Shown: piece by piece, positions 10,790 to 23,350 of the stretch
How the letters are laid out: each line of letters starts with the position of its first letter
Position numbering within the stretch: the stretch's first letter is position 1
NCBI GenBank assembly: GCA_012295275.1
Contig: CM022671.1
Location: 17,042,956 to 17,106,955, forward strand
DNA: 64,000 bases
DNA from: Chrysomallon squamiferum
Taxonomy: Eukaryota > Mollusca > Gastropoda > Neomphalida > Peltospiridae
Direction: 5' to 3'
Notes under the pieces: model-generated
Told to the model about the DNA's origin: nothing
Database searches by the model: none
The model's input: only the letters and a program-made list of their open reading frames with translations
Made by a program: the position numbers and the translations under genes

Positions 10790-13520
10790 ATGGCGTTGTT
10801 ATAAAAAGTGCTGGCATTTGGTAATTAAAGAGCGAGAAAAAGAAGCGAGAGAAGTAAGCGAGAGCGATGGAAACAGTCAAGACGAAAGTTCAATCAGGCG
10901 GGGAAGCCAATATTTTTGAATGACGTTGTCTTTACGGACGAGTATGGTAAGCAATTGTCTATTCTTATTTGATAGAGTGTAATATGCAATTAACTTGTGT
11001 CAGTAACATTTATTATACCTAAAAGTTTAATGTTTTAATCTGTCCTCCGTGCAGATTCTTATTTTGTCTTGGTTTTGTGAGTTTGTGTCCAGAAAACAGA
11101 ATGTTTTTGATAAATGGATTAGATCAAGCGACATTAGGAAGGATTATACCAAATTACGTGAATTAATCATTTTGGAAGAAGTGAGAAATTGTTTACCGCT
11201 AAATGTTCGGTTACATTTGGAAGATCAGGGCATAGAAAGTCTACAAGCTGCTGCTGTAGCTGCTGATAATAAAGTCACAGAGTTGTGACTCAAGTCTTTC
11301 TAAGAATTTTGATGGTAATCAGGAAAGGTTTTCTGGTAGGACTTCATCAGTTAGGCAGCATACTATAATACTAGGTCAGGGATGTCAGTAAAGAGTAATC
11401 TGAAACAAAGCCTTTTCAACCACGTTGTTCATATTGCAAAATGAATAATCATATTGTTTCAAAGTTATGCCAGAAAAAAGGATAATCAGAAAACTGTAGG
11501 TTTTGTTAGAACAATAAGTAATGTCTCAGAATGACCAGATATGTATACTCAGCAGAAATATGTTAAATATATCTCAGAGGGTACTACTTGTCGTATTCAA
11601 CCAAATAGTTATCGTCCGGGGATAATTTCCATTTTTCGAGACATTGGAGCTTGGCAGAGCCTGATTGTGAAAGATCCCGTAAGAGATCCAGAAAAATCGG
11701 CAGCAGGTCAAAATATAATCATTAAGGCAGTTGAGGGAATGTGTACAGTATTCCCTCGCTATTCGCGGGGGTTACGTTCTTTACCCCCCCGCGAATAGCG
11801 AAAAACCGCGAATATTGGATGCAGTTTTAAAACGTCTATTATGAGATTATATACGGTACTAAATGCTTCCCAAACACTTTCTAAAGACACTCTTACTCAT
11901 TAATACAGTAATAATGTAGTAATATTGCATGCAGTTATGTATTTCACTAATGTAGTAATGATAATGTAAACACATTTTAATTTTGTACTGAAACAATATT
12001 TTAATCAGAAAGAAACGTAAGTACAGGAGGACAGTAACACCGCATAGCATAGTTACCCATACTGTATTACTGTACCGTAAAGTCATTTTCTATGCGTACA
12101 ACATATGTATTAGAATTGACAGAAAGTGGAACAAATTTAAAGGCAAACAGACAGATAAATACAGTACGCACAGTTCAGGTAATAATAATACAATTCAGTA
12201 ATAATATGCAATTAAAAACATTATTAATACACGGTCACAAAAAATATGCACTGTACATACAGTGTATGCATTTATAAAAAAAATACGTACTGTATTGCAA
12301 TAATAATTGAAAAAATTTGATATTGTTTGTGCTGTCACCAATAATGAATGATAATAAAATGATGATGAAATTTGCAGTGCCATACGATGATGATGATAAC
12401 ACTAATGTACAGTATGGCACAGCTTAGCTGCTGCTTTACAGCACTTTAGGTAATTATTCCTACTCTTCAGGCACTTAAGTCTCTATGACCTACAAAAACC
12501 CGGTTTACCGAGCATTTGTTTTTATGACGTTATGACGCTCGCCTGGTATACCAGCATACGATGCGATATGGTTAAGAGCCTAACCCGCGAATATGCGGGG
12601 CCGCGAATGGGGAACCGCGAATAGGTGAGGGCATACTGTACTACCATTCCATTACACCAAGTTCTTCTCAATTCTCTTCTGGCTTCTGGAGAGGTGTTTG
12701 TCGGTCTCATAGATAGTTTACCGATGGGGGTGTAGATTTGTTGCTGGGAAATGATCTTTCTGAGAGTTGTTGTGGTAAGAAGTGCGAACATTTACAGGTA
12801 TCAAATACTCCCATTTTAACCTGTGTTGATAAGGCAACTGAAACTTTTCCGGTCTGCGTTACTACTAGTTCTATGGCAAGGAAAATCAAATCAATGGAAA
12901 ATCCTTTAATTGATCCATGCTTGTCAAGGAAATCTGAAGGTGTAAATGAGAAAGATTTAGCTAAGATAAGAAAATGTATTCCATGTGACATGGTACTAAT
13001 GTATTTGCCAATCACTAAATCATATTAATCTGTTGAAGGTATACCATGATCGGGCTCCGATCAATCCAACGATGACTGTGGAAGGTGACCAGATGGAAAT
13101 GTCTGCTAATCAACCAGGTGAAAAGACTGACATTCGGCTGATTAACAGTGAATCTAAGTTGGACCAGAGATTACATCACCTCGCAAGTGAGAGACGAAAC
13201 GAAATAACTAAAAATGAATACGAAGTTCCCTAAATTGTTCCCTGAGACACCAAGTCTGACCGACGTCAGAACCCAGGATGTGGAAATAAAAGATGTTCTC
13301 AAACCTTCTAGGAATAAAAGAATATGTTCTGTTCAACCCCTGTAATGGCTGCAACCATTCAAGCTGGCTGTAGATGCTAATGATGTTGGTTCTGTGGAAA
13401 GAAGATCACAGTAGGATAGACCACTCGGGCTACGGACTTGATGATGTCTACTGATCAACCCAGGGCGAACCAGAGAAATAATATCTTACTGAAGCTGAGA
13501 CACTGATAACCTTAGTTTTT
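10790..13520 (+). mobile_element. Ty3/gypsy (Gmr1-like order) remnant, copy 1
   Basis: A decayed, internally deleted element. In order: a charged leader (about 10800-10918, EREKEAREVSE); a 108-nt intron-like gap (10947-11054); a gag SCAN-like core (11049-11288, VFDKWIRSSD, LIILEEVRNCLP, AAAVAADNKVTEL); a zinc-knuckle remnant (about 11428-11475, C-x2-C-x4-H-x5-C); and a protease fragment (11541 to about 12800) with DIGAWQSL where DTGASQSL is expected, and LLGNDL. These are followed by an integrase C-terminal piece (about 12964-13030, PCDMVLMYLP), the linker before reverse transcriptase (about 13033-13320) and an RNase H scrap near 13363-13500. The reverse transcriptase core is missing. A separate DNA transposon is nested at 11746-12638. 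No LTRs were identified. Confidence 0.7.
11746..12638. mobile_element. Nested 893-bp MITE with CAGTATTCCCTC-type inverted ends
   Basis: TA at 11744-11745 and at 12639-12640 flank an element whose left end begins CAGTATTCCCTCGCTATTCG. The reverse complement of its right end begins CAGTATGCCCTCACCTATTC. Both ends carry further CGCGAATA and CCGCGAA motifs. There is no transposase frame inside. Copies 2 and 3 of the host gypsy remnant have the uninterrupted site (GGGAATGTGTACTACC at about 27740 and 50990), so the insertion is precise with one TA duplicated. The ends suggest a Tc1/mariner-pogo superfamily MITE; the exact family is not assigned. Confidence 0.85.
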
Positions 13521-13903
13521 ATTTTATGTAGTTGGTTATACTCGTGAAAATGAATAGTTTGTGCTCTCTCAGAAGAAGAAGAAAATCATTCATGAATGTA
13601 AGAATAACTGGTTACGTTGAACTTTAAACTTAATCCAACAGAACTAGGGACATACTCTGAGAGAAGCTGCTAGATCTAATCTTTTAGATTAGTACTGAAT
13701 ACATAAACCTCAGATTCGACAAGTTTAATTATTATGAATTTAAATTATAAACTTTGGAAATGTAATGTCAGCAGAAAGCCCTTTTTTATACTTTTGTATT
13801 ATCCATAATGATAAAAACAAATTGTATTTTTTTACGATTTGATCTAAATAGTTAGGAAATATTGCATGAACAGCTGCCAAAAATATACATAATCTTATTT
13901 GAT
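13521..13903. repeat. Conserved upstream module of the gene unit
   Basis: Contains GTTATACTCGTGAAAATGAA, CTCTCAGAAGAAG, an AGATTCGACAAG segment and AATATTGCATGAACAGCTG. All recur at the same distance from exon 1 in every unit. No gene is seen. Candidate promoter or 5' flanking region. Confidence 0.5.
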
Positions 13904-13921
13904 TGTGTGTGTATGTTTGTT

Positions 13922-13967
<46 letters not shown>
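13904..13967. repeat. (TG)n(TA)n tract upstream of exon 1
   Basis: TG repeats passing into TA repeats, ending 47 nt before the ATG at 14015. Confidence 0.95.
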
Positions 13968-13969
<2 letters not shown>

Positions 13970-14014
13970 CCAATTCTCGTTTTATCAATGATAGGAATAC
14001 TGGACTATTCTACA

Positions 14015-15269
14015 ATGAAATTTCTCTCTGTGGCCATTTTCTCTGTGGTATGTACCAAATAGTTATATAGAAATTACTACTAAACGTAAAGTTGATTTAC
14101 TTTACTTCGTATATTGATTATTTCTAAGATAATCTGATTTTTGTTGGTATTATAAATAAATAAATAAATAAATATATAAATAAATAAAATAAATTATTAT
14201 TTATTTAACCCTTTGTGTTAATTATAATGACGTAGTATTTCAGTTTAATTTTTCTTACATTTACTTATTTATTTATTGGTAATGATTCTATTAATGTTCA
14301 GCAGTAAATACTAAACATGTAAGGATATGATTCAAAGAAAATATTTAACTCATTTCATTTATCTACCACTATTTGGTAAATGTGCCATGAATCACCTATA
14401 CGTTTTACATGCTGTTTATGGGGTGGTGCTTATAAAACATCTCTAAGTGCTGACAAGAGAAAACTAGAAAACATTTCATAGATATGATGCCGTGAACGTG
14501 TTTACAATCCATCACATTTTTTTTAAATGAATCTTCTTTTATTAATAAAATTTTAAAATTCTATGAAATATAATATATTATATTTCGTACAGTTCTTTAC
14601 GTTGCGGTTTTATAAACTTTTGAAATGTTTTATATTATTTAACTATTTAATTTTTACATTAAGGATTTTCATACTGCTTTCTGATACCCAATAACTGATC
14701 TGAGTTTCATGCAGGACATTGTTAAATATTGATTCATTCATTCTGATAAAAGTAAACGATAAATATGGAGCAGTTATACACCAATGTTATGTAGTGTTTA
14801 AAATATATCGTGCTATCTGTGTACTTACAGAATCAGGATTCGTTTCTTAATGTCATTCTGTGAAAAAACGATAGGTTCAGCACCATCTAATGTTTAATGT
14901 AATCTACTGATTTAGCATCTAATAATTTTTGATGCAAACAATCTAATAATATTCAGTATGTTTATGTGTCGAAATAAATACTTTTTCAATCATTTGAAGG
15001 CGATTACTCTAGACATCACAGTAAAAAGATCATATGAAAGATTCGTAAGTGTTGGAGATTTGTGTGAATACGAATCTGACTGTGGTGAAGGTTACTGCTG
15101 TGTAAGGAATAGTGATGCAGCTGGAAGGTGTCAGAAGTTACTCACGGAGAATCAATGGTGTGGCTTAAAGGACGTCTGCGCATGCGGTCCTGACTTAGAA
15201 TGTAAGGAACATCGATATCAATATGGATTTCGAGTCATTTACTTATGTAAGCCCTCATATGTCGGATGA
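14015..15269 (+). CDS. Secreted ten-cysteine prokineticin-like protein (copy 2)
   Basis: Exon 1 is 14015-14047 (MKFLSVAIF start; donor GTATGT); intron 952 nt; exon 2 is 15000-15269 in phase 0. The product is 100 residues. The signal runs into exon 2 (AITLDITV) and is followed by KRSYER. Cysteine spacing is C-5-C-4-CC-9-C-9-C-5-C-1-C-5-C-14-C. The usual CPC is CAC here, with an Ala for Pro change. The last loop is tyrosine-rich (RYQYGFRVIY). AATAAA is at 15356-15361. The open frame continues upstream of exon 2 (from 14958) but is intron: it lacks a signal and the AG acceptor is conserved. Nearest relative is the pseudogene at 19536-20674, which shares the same last loop. The domain family is well supported; the biological role is not. 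Confidence 0.8.
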
Positions 15270-16843
15270 ACCTCTCAATAGAGATGATCAGAAAATCCCA
15301 GTCTCAGTGAGTTGAAAATCTCACTTTCTGGTTTAAATAATATAATTTAAATGACAATAAATATTTGCAGCATTTATAAGATTGTCTGTTTTTAGTGCTA
15401 AAATATTTTTATTTCTGTGTAGAGTAAAACTACAGTGAAATACTTTGGTTTATATTAATTAATCATTCTTTATTATTCTAACATTTAACTGACTTAATAA
15501 TAGTGATCAGTCCATCATGAATCTTTATTACAATCTATAACAACATTGTAGTTTACTGTTTAGATTATGTTATTATTTTTAAAATAGATTTCGAACTCAT
15601 ACATTTTATAGATATAGACGCGTGTGTGTGTGTATACATATATATATATATATATATATTCATACATACATAAATACGGAGAGCATTTGTTTCGATTTTT
15701 AAAATAATTGTAATATATAAAGATAGAAAATTAATCATAAATACTAATATAATAATTCATAACCCTTTCAATAAACCCTGACATTACACACACTGATGCA
15801 CATAAAAATAGATTGATGTGGTTGTGACCTCATTGTTTAATCGGCAATGTTCCGTGTAGTTTGTGTGTGAAACTGATTACGAAACTTTGGAGATACGGGA
15901 TTGTTTATGTATGGCTAGAAAGTGCCATATGAGAAACAGTCAATGTTAGCTAAATGATTATGAAAATTGTTTAATCTTACCGGAAACATGTGAATAGGAA
16001 GCATTGCTTTATTTGGTAGGTAAAAAGAAACTTCTCTAAAGAAAATCTTGTCCATGATTATGCACACTTTATTATATATATAATAAAAATACTGATGTGT
16101 TGATTTTAAGATTTATTATCTCCGAACATGAACAAACCTAACCCAACTGTTTTCTCTACTTAGTTTACAGTGCAAGTGAAATATCACAGTGCTTTCATTT
16201 TGATTGATAAGTGTTTCATTGTTTGATTGATAAGGGTTGTTTGGTCATGTGATATCATTGTTTATTCTGAATGTGACAGTAGAAAGGAAAACGGAATATA
16301 TAATTGAAAAAAATTAATTAAAACAATAATGAAAAAATAAAAATGAAAATAAAAAATAAAATGAAATTAAAAATAATTAAATTAGAAATGATAACAGCAG
16401 ACTGCAGATAAGTACATTTTATAATTAATTTTTTTCATTTTGTTCACGTCTTTCGTTTTAATTTGTTGGAAAGGGTCTGCTAATACATTACTACATACTT
16501 TGCTACAGAGAGGTTATTAATTTATCCTACGTTTTAAAAAAGAACAATAAAATATTTTGATTTTTTTGTTAATGTACTTTCTTAATACAAGTGGCAGATG
16601 GGCGGCAGCTTTGAATTTTTTTTTTTTTAATTACATTCGTAAGTCTGGAAAATAGATGAAATCATTTTAATTATATTGAAAGATCCCACTTTCGTAATGT
16701 ATTTTTCAATTCACTTACTAAATATCTATTCTCCATTTTGGAACGTAATATTTTTTAAACTTTCTTTTCATTTAGAATGAATTAGTATCAGCTTAAAAGT
16801 ATGATATTTTATAAGAAAATAAAATGTCATAATAATAATAATG

Positions 16844-16927
<84 letters not shown>

Positions 16928-17416
16928 TCCGTAAAAATAAAAGTACAAATATGAATGACATTTATTAAACTAAGTAGAATGAAATTGATGAATAAATCAA
17001 AAGTATAAAATTTAAAACGTTCTCAAGAACCAAGGTAATATTAAAACAACAATAGTTTATAAGAACAGATTACAGGTAGCAGGCCTTTTATCGGGCCCAG
17101 ATTTACAAAGTAAAAACTCTCTGTCTAATTATGTTTCTAGAGCGAAGCAAGATTCTAAATGTTTCCTTTAATACTGCAGAGAAAGTAACTAAAATGTATT
17201 TCATAAAATCCTCTTAAAAATGTTGCTGGATAGATTTAAATCCAAGCATCATGGCGAGCATTCAAGATCAAGATAGAAATCTTTGTTTTGACTTATTTTT
17301 CTCTGATGTACAAAGTAACTGTCATTTTCTGTACGCAAATAATTAGGTGAAACGATATCGGAATGTAAATGTTGTTAACAATGGATTGTCTCCCTGTAAT
17401 TGAAAGAGGACTTGTA
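15270..17416. repeat. Inter-gene unit sequence, deleted module type
   Basis: 3' flank, (TG)n/(TA)n near 15622-15659, an A-rich tract, (AAT)n then (AGT)n (about 16829-16926), then the module. The module jumps from GGATAGATTTAAATCCAAG directly to CAAGATCAAGATAGAAATC (about 17250-17280), missing roughly 1-2 kb present in the 7-9 kb unit. No gene. Confidence 0.6.
15356..15361 (+). promoter_or_regulatory. Polyadenylation signal AATAAA
   Basis: 87 nt after the stop at 15269, followed by a T/G-rich stretch (CTGTTTTTAGTGC). Conserved in the sister genes. Confidence 0.6.
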
Positions 17417-18077
17417 CAGCCATGTTTTACGAGCTGTCCGAGTTACTAGCACTCGGCCGGTCTATTTTTCGCTTTCAGTTGCGAGCCAAAATCCGAGTTA
17501 CGAGCGACCTTCAGATATGCCGCCGGATATGGTGCATCGTTGAAGTATCTCTGTTGTTTTGTGCTCGCGTTTTGTGCACTATTTTGCCAAATTTCTTATT
17601 TCTGACAATGGATCGTAAGAAAATGAGAAGAAAGGAGAGTGCTGAGAAGAAGAAGCGGACGATGTCCTTTGAATTAAAGCTTGAAATCATAGAGAAACAT
17701 GAACAAGATGGGAATGCAGTAATTTGGCTAGGAAGTACGATCGTATACTTCTACGATATGTAACGCCGAAGGAGTCGATAAAGGCTATAACTCCAGCCAA
17801 AGGCATTCAAATAATTTGTCTGATCTCCAACATAAATACACTTTACAAAACCAAATTTATTTCTTGAAATTCTTTTTTATTTTGTTCTTATACAGTATTT
17901 ATATTTTTCTTATTTAAGAACACGTTACAAAAAAAAAGAGGTTAAAATAAAGGGGAGGGGTTTGAGGGCTTTAACGGATTAATGTTATTTCAATTAATTT
18001 CAGTTGGGCATTGATTTGATATAGGAGCACACTGAGTTACGAGCTCGGTCACGGAACGAATTAAACTCGTAAGTTGT
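17417..18077 (+). mobile_element. Tigger-like remnant
   Basis: Left end CAGCCATGTTTTACGAG follows TA at 17415-17416. The right end is shortened by about a dozen bases after CTCGTAAG. The helix-turn-helix remnant starts at ATGGATCGTAAGAAAATG (about 17609) and is frameshifted just after KLEIIEKHEQ. No catalytic domain. Near-identical to 34355-35018. Confidence 0.7.
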
Positions 18078-18207
18078 ATATTATTATTATTAATGAATAG
18101 ACGTGATCATCATTATTCTTTTTTCTTTTTTCTTAGGATTTAAAACAATATTTATTACTTCTTCACTCAAATTAATATTGTTTGTAAATATTCGTAAGGA
18201 AAAAGGT

Positions 18208-18420
18208 TTTAAATAATTGTACATTGTATTTAAATAATTGTACATAGTATTTAAATAATTGTACGTTGTATTTATATAATTGTACATTGTATTTAAATAA
18301 TTGTACGTTGTATTTAAACGATTGTGTATTGTATTTAAATAATTGAACGTTGTATTTATATAATTGTACATTGTATTTAAATAATTGTACATTGTACTTA
18401 AATAATTGTACGTTGTATTT
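18208..18420. repeat. 21-bp minisatellite, about 10.1 copies
   Basis: 213 nt = 10x21+3. On the - strand it translates as a repeating YNYLNTM heptad, which is a by-product of a 21-nt period, not evidence of a protein. Confidence 0.92.
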
Positions 18421-19456
18421 AGTGTCGTAGCTGATAGGTCAACAGGGGAGCGACCGTTCCCGGCGAACCGATTTTTCAAAACTTGCACTGATTCAACAAT
18501 ATTTTATAACACTTTAATTCACTTGTGCGATAGAAGTCGAATCTCTGGGACCTACACAGACACACACACATAAACACAAATATATATACACGCACACGCG
18601 CACACCTATATATTTATAGACATATGAATTTACACACACACACATATATATACATACAGATATAACCTGGCACAGACGCAAGTATACACACAGAGACACG
18701 CACATACCCATGCATACAGACACACAAACACACATATGCTATATATTTCTGTGCCTCTCTCTCTGTTTTACAGTTTTGCAAGTCATTTTGTTCATACCAT
18801 CCGGAAAAATACAGCGAAAAAAATGTTTCCTTTGCTTTTCAAATCGTCTTCTAGTTGATGTTTGAAAGATCTGCGATATCTCTAAGTTAGTGCACAACGT
18901 GACGAGTATGAAACAGTCTTTGAAGTTCGACATTCGTTTGAAAACGCGTCAGCTGCAGGTGAAACCGGTTTGTCAACACACAGGTACTAATCGGCGAGTC
19001 AAACTGATTTGGTATTATTCTTGTACACAAAAATAATAGTTGCTTATACTCAAGAAAATGAATACTTTGTGCTTTCTCAGAGAAAGAAGAAAAAAAAAAG
19101 CTAAAATTCATGAATGTAATAACAACTGATTACACGGTCCTTTAACCGTTATCCATTTATTATATTTTTATTGAATAATTAATATGAACATAACTAGGGA
19201 CATACTCTGAGAGAAGCTGAGAGATCTAATCTTTTAGATTAGTACTGAATACATAAACCTCAGATTCGACAAGTTTAATTATTATGAATTTAAATTATAA
19301 ACTTTGGAAATGTAATGTCAGCAGAAAGCACTTTGTAGATACTTTTTTTATTATCCATAATGATATAAAATTTTGAATTCTTTTACGATTTGATATAAAT
19401 GGTTAGGAAATATTGCATGAACAGCTGCTAAAAATATACATAATCTATTTTGATCG
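18421..19456. repeat. Unit segment: (AC)n region and upstream module of the next gene
   Basis: GTGTCGTAGCTGATAGG segment, an AC-rich tract (about 18550-18735), then the GAAAATGAATACTTTGTGC module and the AGATTCGACAAG segment. At 19050-19075 it shows the empty target site of the transposon at 3300. No gene. Confidence 0.6.
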
Positions 19457-19490
19457 TGTGTGAGTCTGTGTGTGTGTATGTATATTCAAG
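19457..19490. repeat. Short TG-rich tract upstream of exon 1
   Basis: Contracted and interrupted version (GTGTGAGTCTGTGTG...) of the TG tract. The same contracted form precedes the genes at 36527 and 57767. Confidence 0.7.
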
Positions 19491-19535
19491 CCACTTCTAA
19501 TTTAATCAGCGATAGAAATACTGGAATATTCTATA

Positions 19536-20674
19536 ATGAAATTTCTCTCTGTGGCCATTTTCTCTGTGGTATGTACCAAATAGTTATATAGAAATTACTA
19601 CTAAACGTAAAGTTTATTTACTTTATTTCGTATATTGATTATTTTTAAGTTAATCTGATTTTTGTTGGTATTATAAATATTATTTATTTAAACCATTGTG
19701 TTAATTATAATGACATGTAATCTTTCAATTTGATTTTTCTTACATTTAATTATTGGTGATGATTCTATTAATGTTGAATAGTAAATACTAAACATGTAAG
19801 AATACGATTCAAAGAAAATATTTAACTCATTTCATTTATCTACCACTGTACAATATTTAATAAATCTGTCATGAAACACCTACAAGTTTCACATGCTGTT
19901 TATAGAGTGGTGCTTATAAAACATCTCTAAGTGCTGACAAGAGTAAACTAGGAAACATTTCATAGATATGATGTCGTGAAACTGTTTACAATCCAACCAA
20001 TTTTTTTAACCTGTTTTATAAACTTTTGAAGTTTTTATATTATTTAACTCTTTAATTTTACATTAATGATTTTCATACTGCTTTTTGATACCCAATAACT
20101 GATCTGAGTTTCATGCAGGACATTGTTAAATATGCATTCATTCATTCTGATAAAAGTAAACGATAAATATGGTGCAGTTATACACCAATGTTATGTTGTG
20201 TTTAAAATATATCGTGCTATCTGTGTACTTACAGAATCAGGATTCGTTTCTTAATGTCATTCTGTGAAAAAACGATAGGTTCAGCACCATCTAATGTTTA
20301 ATGTAATCTACTGGTTTAGCATCTAATAATTTTTGATGCAAACAATCTAATAATATTCAGTGTGTCTATGTGTCTAAACAAATACTTTTTCATTCCATTG
20401 AAGGCGATTACTCTAGACATCACAGTAAAAAAGATCATATGAAAGAGTCGTAAGTGCTGGAGATGCGTGTTTACACGAATCTGACTGTGGTGAAGGTTAC
20501 TGCTGTGTAAGGAATAGTGATACAGCTGGAAGGTGTCAGAGGTTACTCACGGAGAATCAATGGTGTGGCATAAAGGACGTCTGCGCATGCGAGCCTGACT
20601 TAGAATGTAAGGACCATCGATATCAATATGGATTTCGAGTCATTTACTTATGTAAGCCCTCACATCTCGGATGA
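19536..20674 (+). pseudogene. Prokineticin-like gene with a one-base frameshift in exon 2
   Basis: Exon 1 is 19536-19568, with the usual donor. Exon 2 would be 20404-20674, with the usual acceptor. The run of five A after CACAGT in the sister copies is six A here (about 20428), shifting the frame just before the KR site and bringing a TGA within a few codons. The rest of the exon keeps all ten cysteine codons and the family spacing in the shifted frame and looks little decayed. Either a young pseudogene or a homopolymer sequencing error. Closest relative is the gene at 14015-15269. AATAAA is at 20838-20843. Confidence 0.72.
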
Positions 20675-21104
20675 ACCTCTCAATAGAGATGATCAGAAAA
20701 TCCCAGTCTCAGTGAGTTGAAAATCTCACTTTCTGGTTTAAGGCGAGATCGATTGTGTCATTTTTACACATGTAAGCTCCCAATGACAATCAGTTGAAAA
20801 TCTCACTTTCTGGTTTAAACAATATAATTTAAATGACAATAAATATTTGCAGCATTTATAAGATTGTCTGTTTTTAGTGCTAAAATATTTTTATTTCTGT
20901 GTAGTGTAAAACTACAGTGAAATACTTTGGTTTATATTAATTAATCATTCTTTATTATTCTAACATTTAACTGACTTAATAATAGTGATCAGTCCATCGT
21001 GAATCTTTATTACAATCTATAACAACATTCTAGTTTACTGAGTAGATTATGTTATTATTTTTAATATAGATTTTGAACTCATACATTTTATATACATATA
21101 TATA

Positions 21105-21179
<75 letters not shown>

Positions 21180-22344
21180 TCATACATACATAAATACGGA
21201 GAGCATTTGTTTCGATTTTTAAAATAATAATTTTAAATATAAAGATAGAAAATTAATCATAAATACTAATATAATAATTCATAATCCTTTCAATACACCT
21301 GACATTACACACACTGATGCACATAAAAATAGATAGATGTGGTTGTGGCCTCATTGTTTAATCGGCAATGTTTCGTGTAGTTTGTGTGTGAAATTCATTA
21401 GAAAACTTTGGAGATACGGGATTGTTTATGCATGGCTAGAAAGTGCCATACGAGAAACAGTCAATTTTAGCTAAATGGTTATGAAATTGTTTAATCTTAC
21501 TGCAAACATGCGAATAGGAAGCATTGCTTTATTTGTTAGGTAAAAAGAAACTTCTCTAAAGAAAATCTTGTCCATGATTATGCACACTTTATTATATATA
21601 TAATAAAAATACTGATGTGTTGATTTTAAGATTTATTATCTCCGAACATGAACAAACCTAACGCAGCTGTTTTCTCTACTTAGTTTACAGTGCAGGTGAA
21701 ATATGACAGTGCTTTCATTTTGATTGATAAGTGTTTCGTTGTTTGATTGATAAGGGTTGTTTGGTCATGTGATATCATTGTTTATTCTGAGTGTGACAGT
21801 CGAAAGGAAAACGGATTATATAATTGAAAAAAATTAATTAAAAAAATAATGAAAAAATAAAAATGAAAAGAAAAAATAAAATGAAAAGAAAAATAATTAA
21901 ATTAGAAATGATGACAGCAGACTGCAGATAAATACATTTTATAATTAATTTTTTTTATTTTGTTCACATCTTTCGTTTTAATTTGTTGGAAAGGGTCTGC
22001 TAATACATTGCTACTTTGTTTGCTGCAGAGAGGTTATTAATTTATCCTACGTTTAAAAAAAATAATAATAAAATATTTTGACTTCTTTCTTTATTGTACT
22101 TTCTTAATACAAGTGGCAGATGGGCGGAAGCTTTGAATTTTTCTCTTTTTTTCTTCTGGTCTTGGTTTTAATTACATTCGTAAGTCTGGAAATCATTTTA
22201 ATTATACTAAAAGATCCAACCACTTTCGTAATGTATTTTTCAATTCACTTACTAAATATCTATTCAGCATTTTGGAACATAATTTATTTTAATCAATATC
22301 ATTGACGTTACCAGCTTAAAAGTATTATATTTCATAACAATTAA

Positions 22345-22428
<84 letters not shown>

Positions 22429-23287
22429 AAACATAAATTAGAATGGTATTTATTAAACGAAGTAGAATGCACTTTATGAATAAATTAAAAGTATGAAATT
22501 TAAAACGTCCTCAACAACCAAAGAAATATTAAAACAATAAAAGTTTATAGGAACAGATGAGAAGTACCAGGCCATTTATTCAGGACAAATGTACAAAGTT
22601 AAAACTCTCTGTCTAAGTATGTTTCTAGAGTGATGCAAACTTCTAAACGATTACATCAGTACTGCAGAGGAAATAACTCACATGTAATTCAGAAAATCCT
22701 GTTAAAAATGTTGCTGGATAGATTTAAAGCCAAACAGCGTGGCGAGCTGCACTTGTCAAATTTTTAAAAAAATGTGTTAACCTATCTACTGACTCGTCAG
22801 CTTCAACTGAAAGGTTTGTCACTGTGGGAAATTGTAGTCAATGTTTCTCATAAAAAAACCCGCAAACCTAATTACTTGCAAATTGAAAATTTACAATTTG
22901 AAAAAAAGTATCAAAAATTGAAAAATGATTGAACAAAAATAAAAAAATTGGAAAAAAAAAATTTAAAAGAAGAAAAAATTATAACATTCATGAATGTTAC
23001 GTTGAACTTTAAACTTAATCCATTTATTATTTTTTTGTTGAATAACTAATATGAACATAACATACTCTGAGAGAAGCTGCTAGATCTAATCTTTTAGATT
23101 AGTACTGAATACATAAACCTTACATTCGATAAGTTTAATTATTATGAATTTAAATTATAAACTTTGGAAATGTAATGTCAGCAGAAAGCACTTTTTTGAT
23201 ACTTTTGTGTTATCCATAATGATAAAAAAAATCTAAATAGCAAATATTGCATGAACAGCTGCTAAAAATATATATAATCGTATTTGA

Positions 23288-23289
<2 letters not shown>
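20675..23289. repeat. Inter-gene unit sequence, shortened
   Basis: 3' flank with the relic above; (TG)n/(TA)n near 21102-21179; A-rich tract; (AAT)n (about 22347-22402); then the full-type module until about 22940. There it jumps, within an A-rich run, to the upstream module of the next gene (ATTCATGAATGT). The Tigger, minisatellite and gypsy modules are absent, making this one of the shortest intervals. Confidence 0.6.
20742..20795 (+). pseudogene. Relic of the 3' end of another exon 2
   Basis: Inside the 3' flank of the pseudogene, GGCGAGATCGAT...TTTTTACACATGTAAG...CCCAATGACAATCAGTTGA matches the last codons (including the C10 codon) and stop of the gene at 30596-32034. CTCACTTTCTGGTTTAA occurs both before and after it, so it is a small tandem or recombination scar. 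Confidence 0.75.

Positions 23290-23290
<1 letters not shown>

Positions 23291-23350
<60 letters not shown>

Noticed and set aside
10392-10919. Open frame of 175 codons containing a long leucine-serine repeat
   Set aside because: It runs through a (CT)n microsatellite; similar frames appear on both strands at 49.6, 57.3 and 59.2 kb and vary with tract length. Only its last part overlaps a gypsy leader remnant.
14958-14999. In-frame ATG upstream of exon 2 (MFMCRNKYFF type) as an alternative start
   Set aside because: Lies in the intron before a conserved AG acceptor, gives no good signal peptide, and is replaced by stops or no ATG in some sisters (for example 5547 and 58346).
18090-18488. - strand frame with YNYLNTM heptads (also at 35030-35533)
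   Set aside because: Product of a 21-nt minisatellite whose period is a multiple of three; no start context, signal or conserved flanks, and the copy number varies freely.
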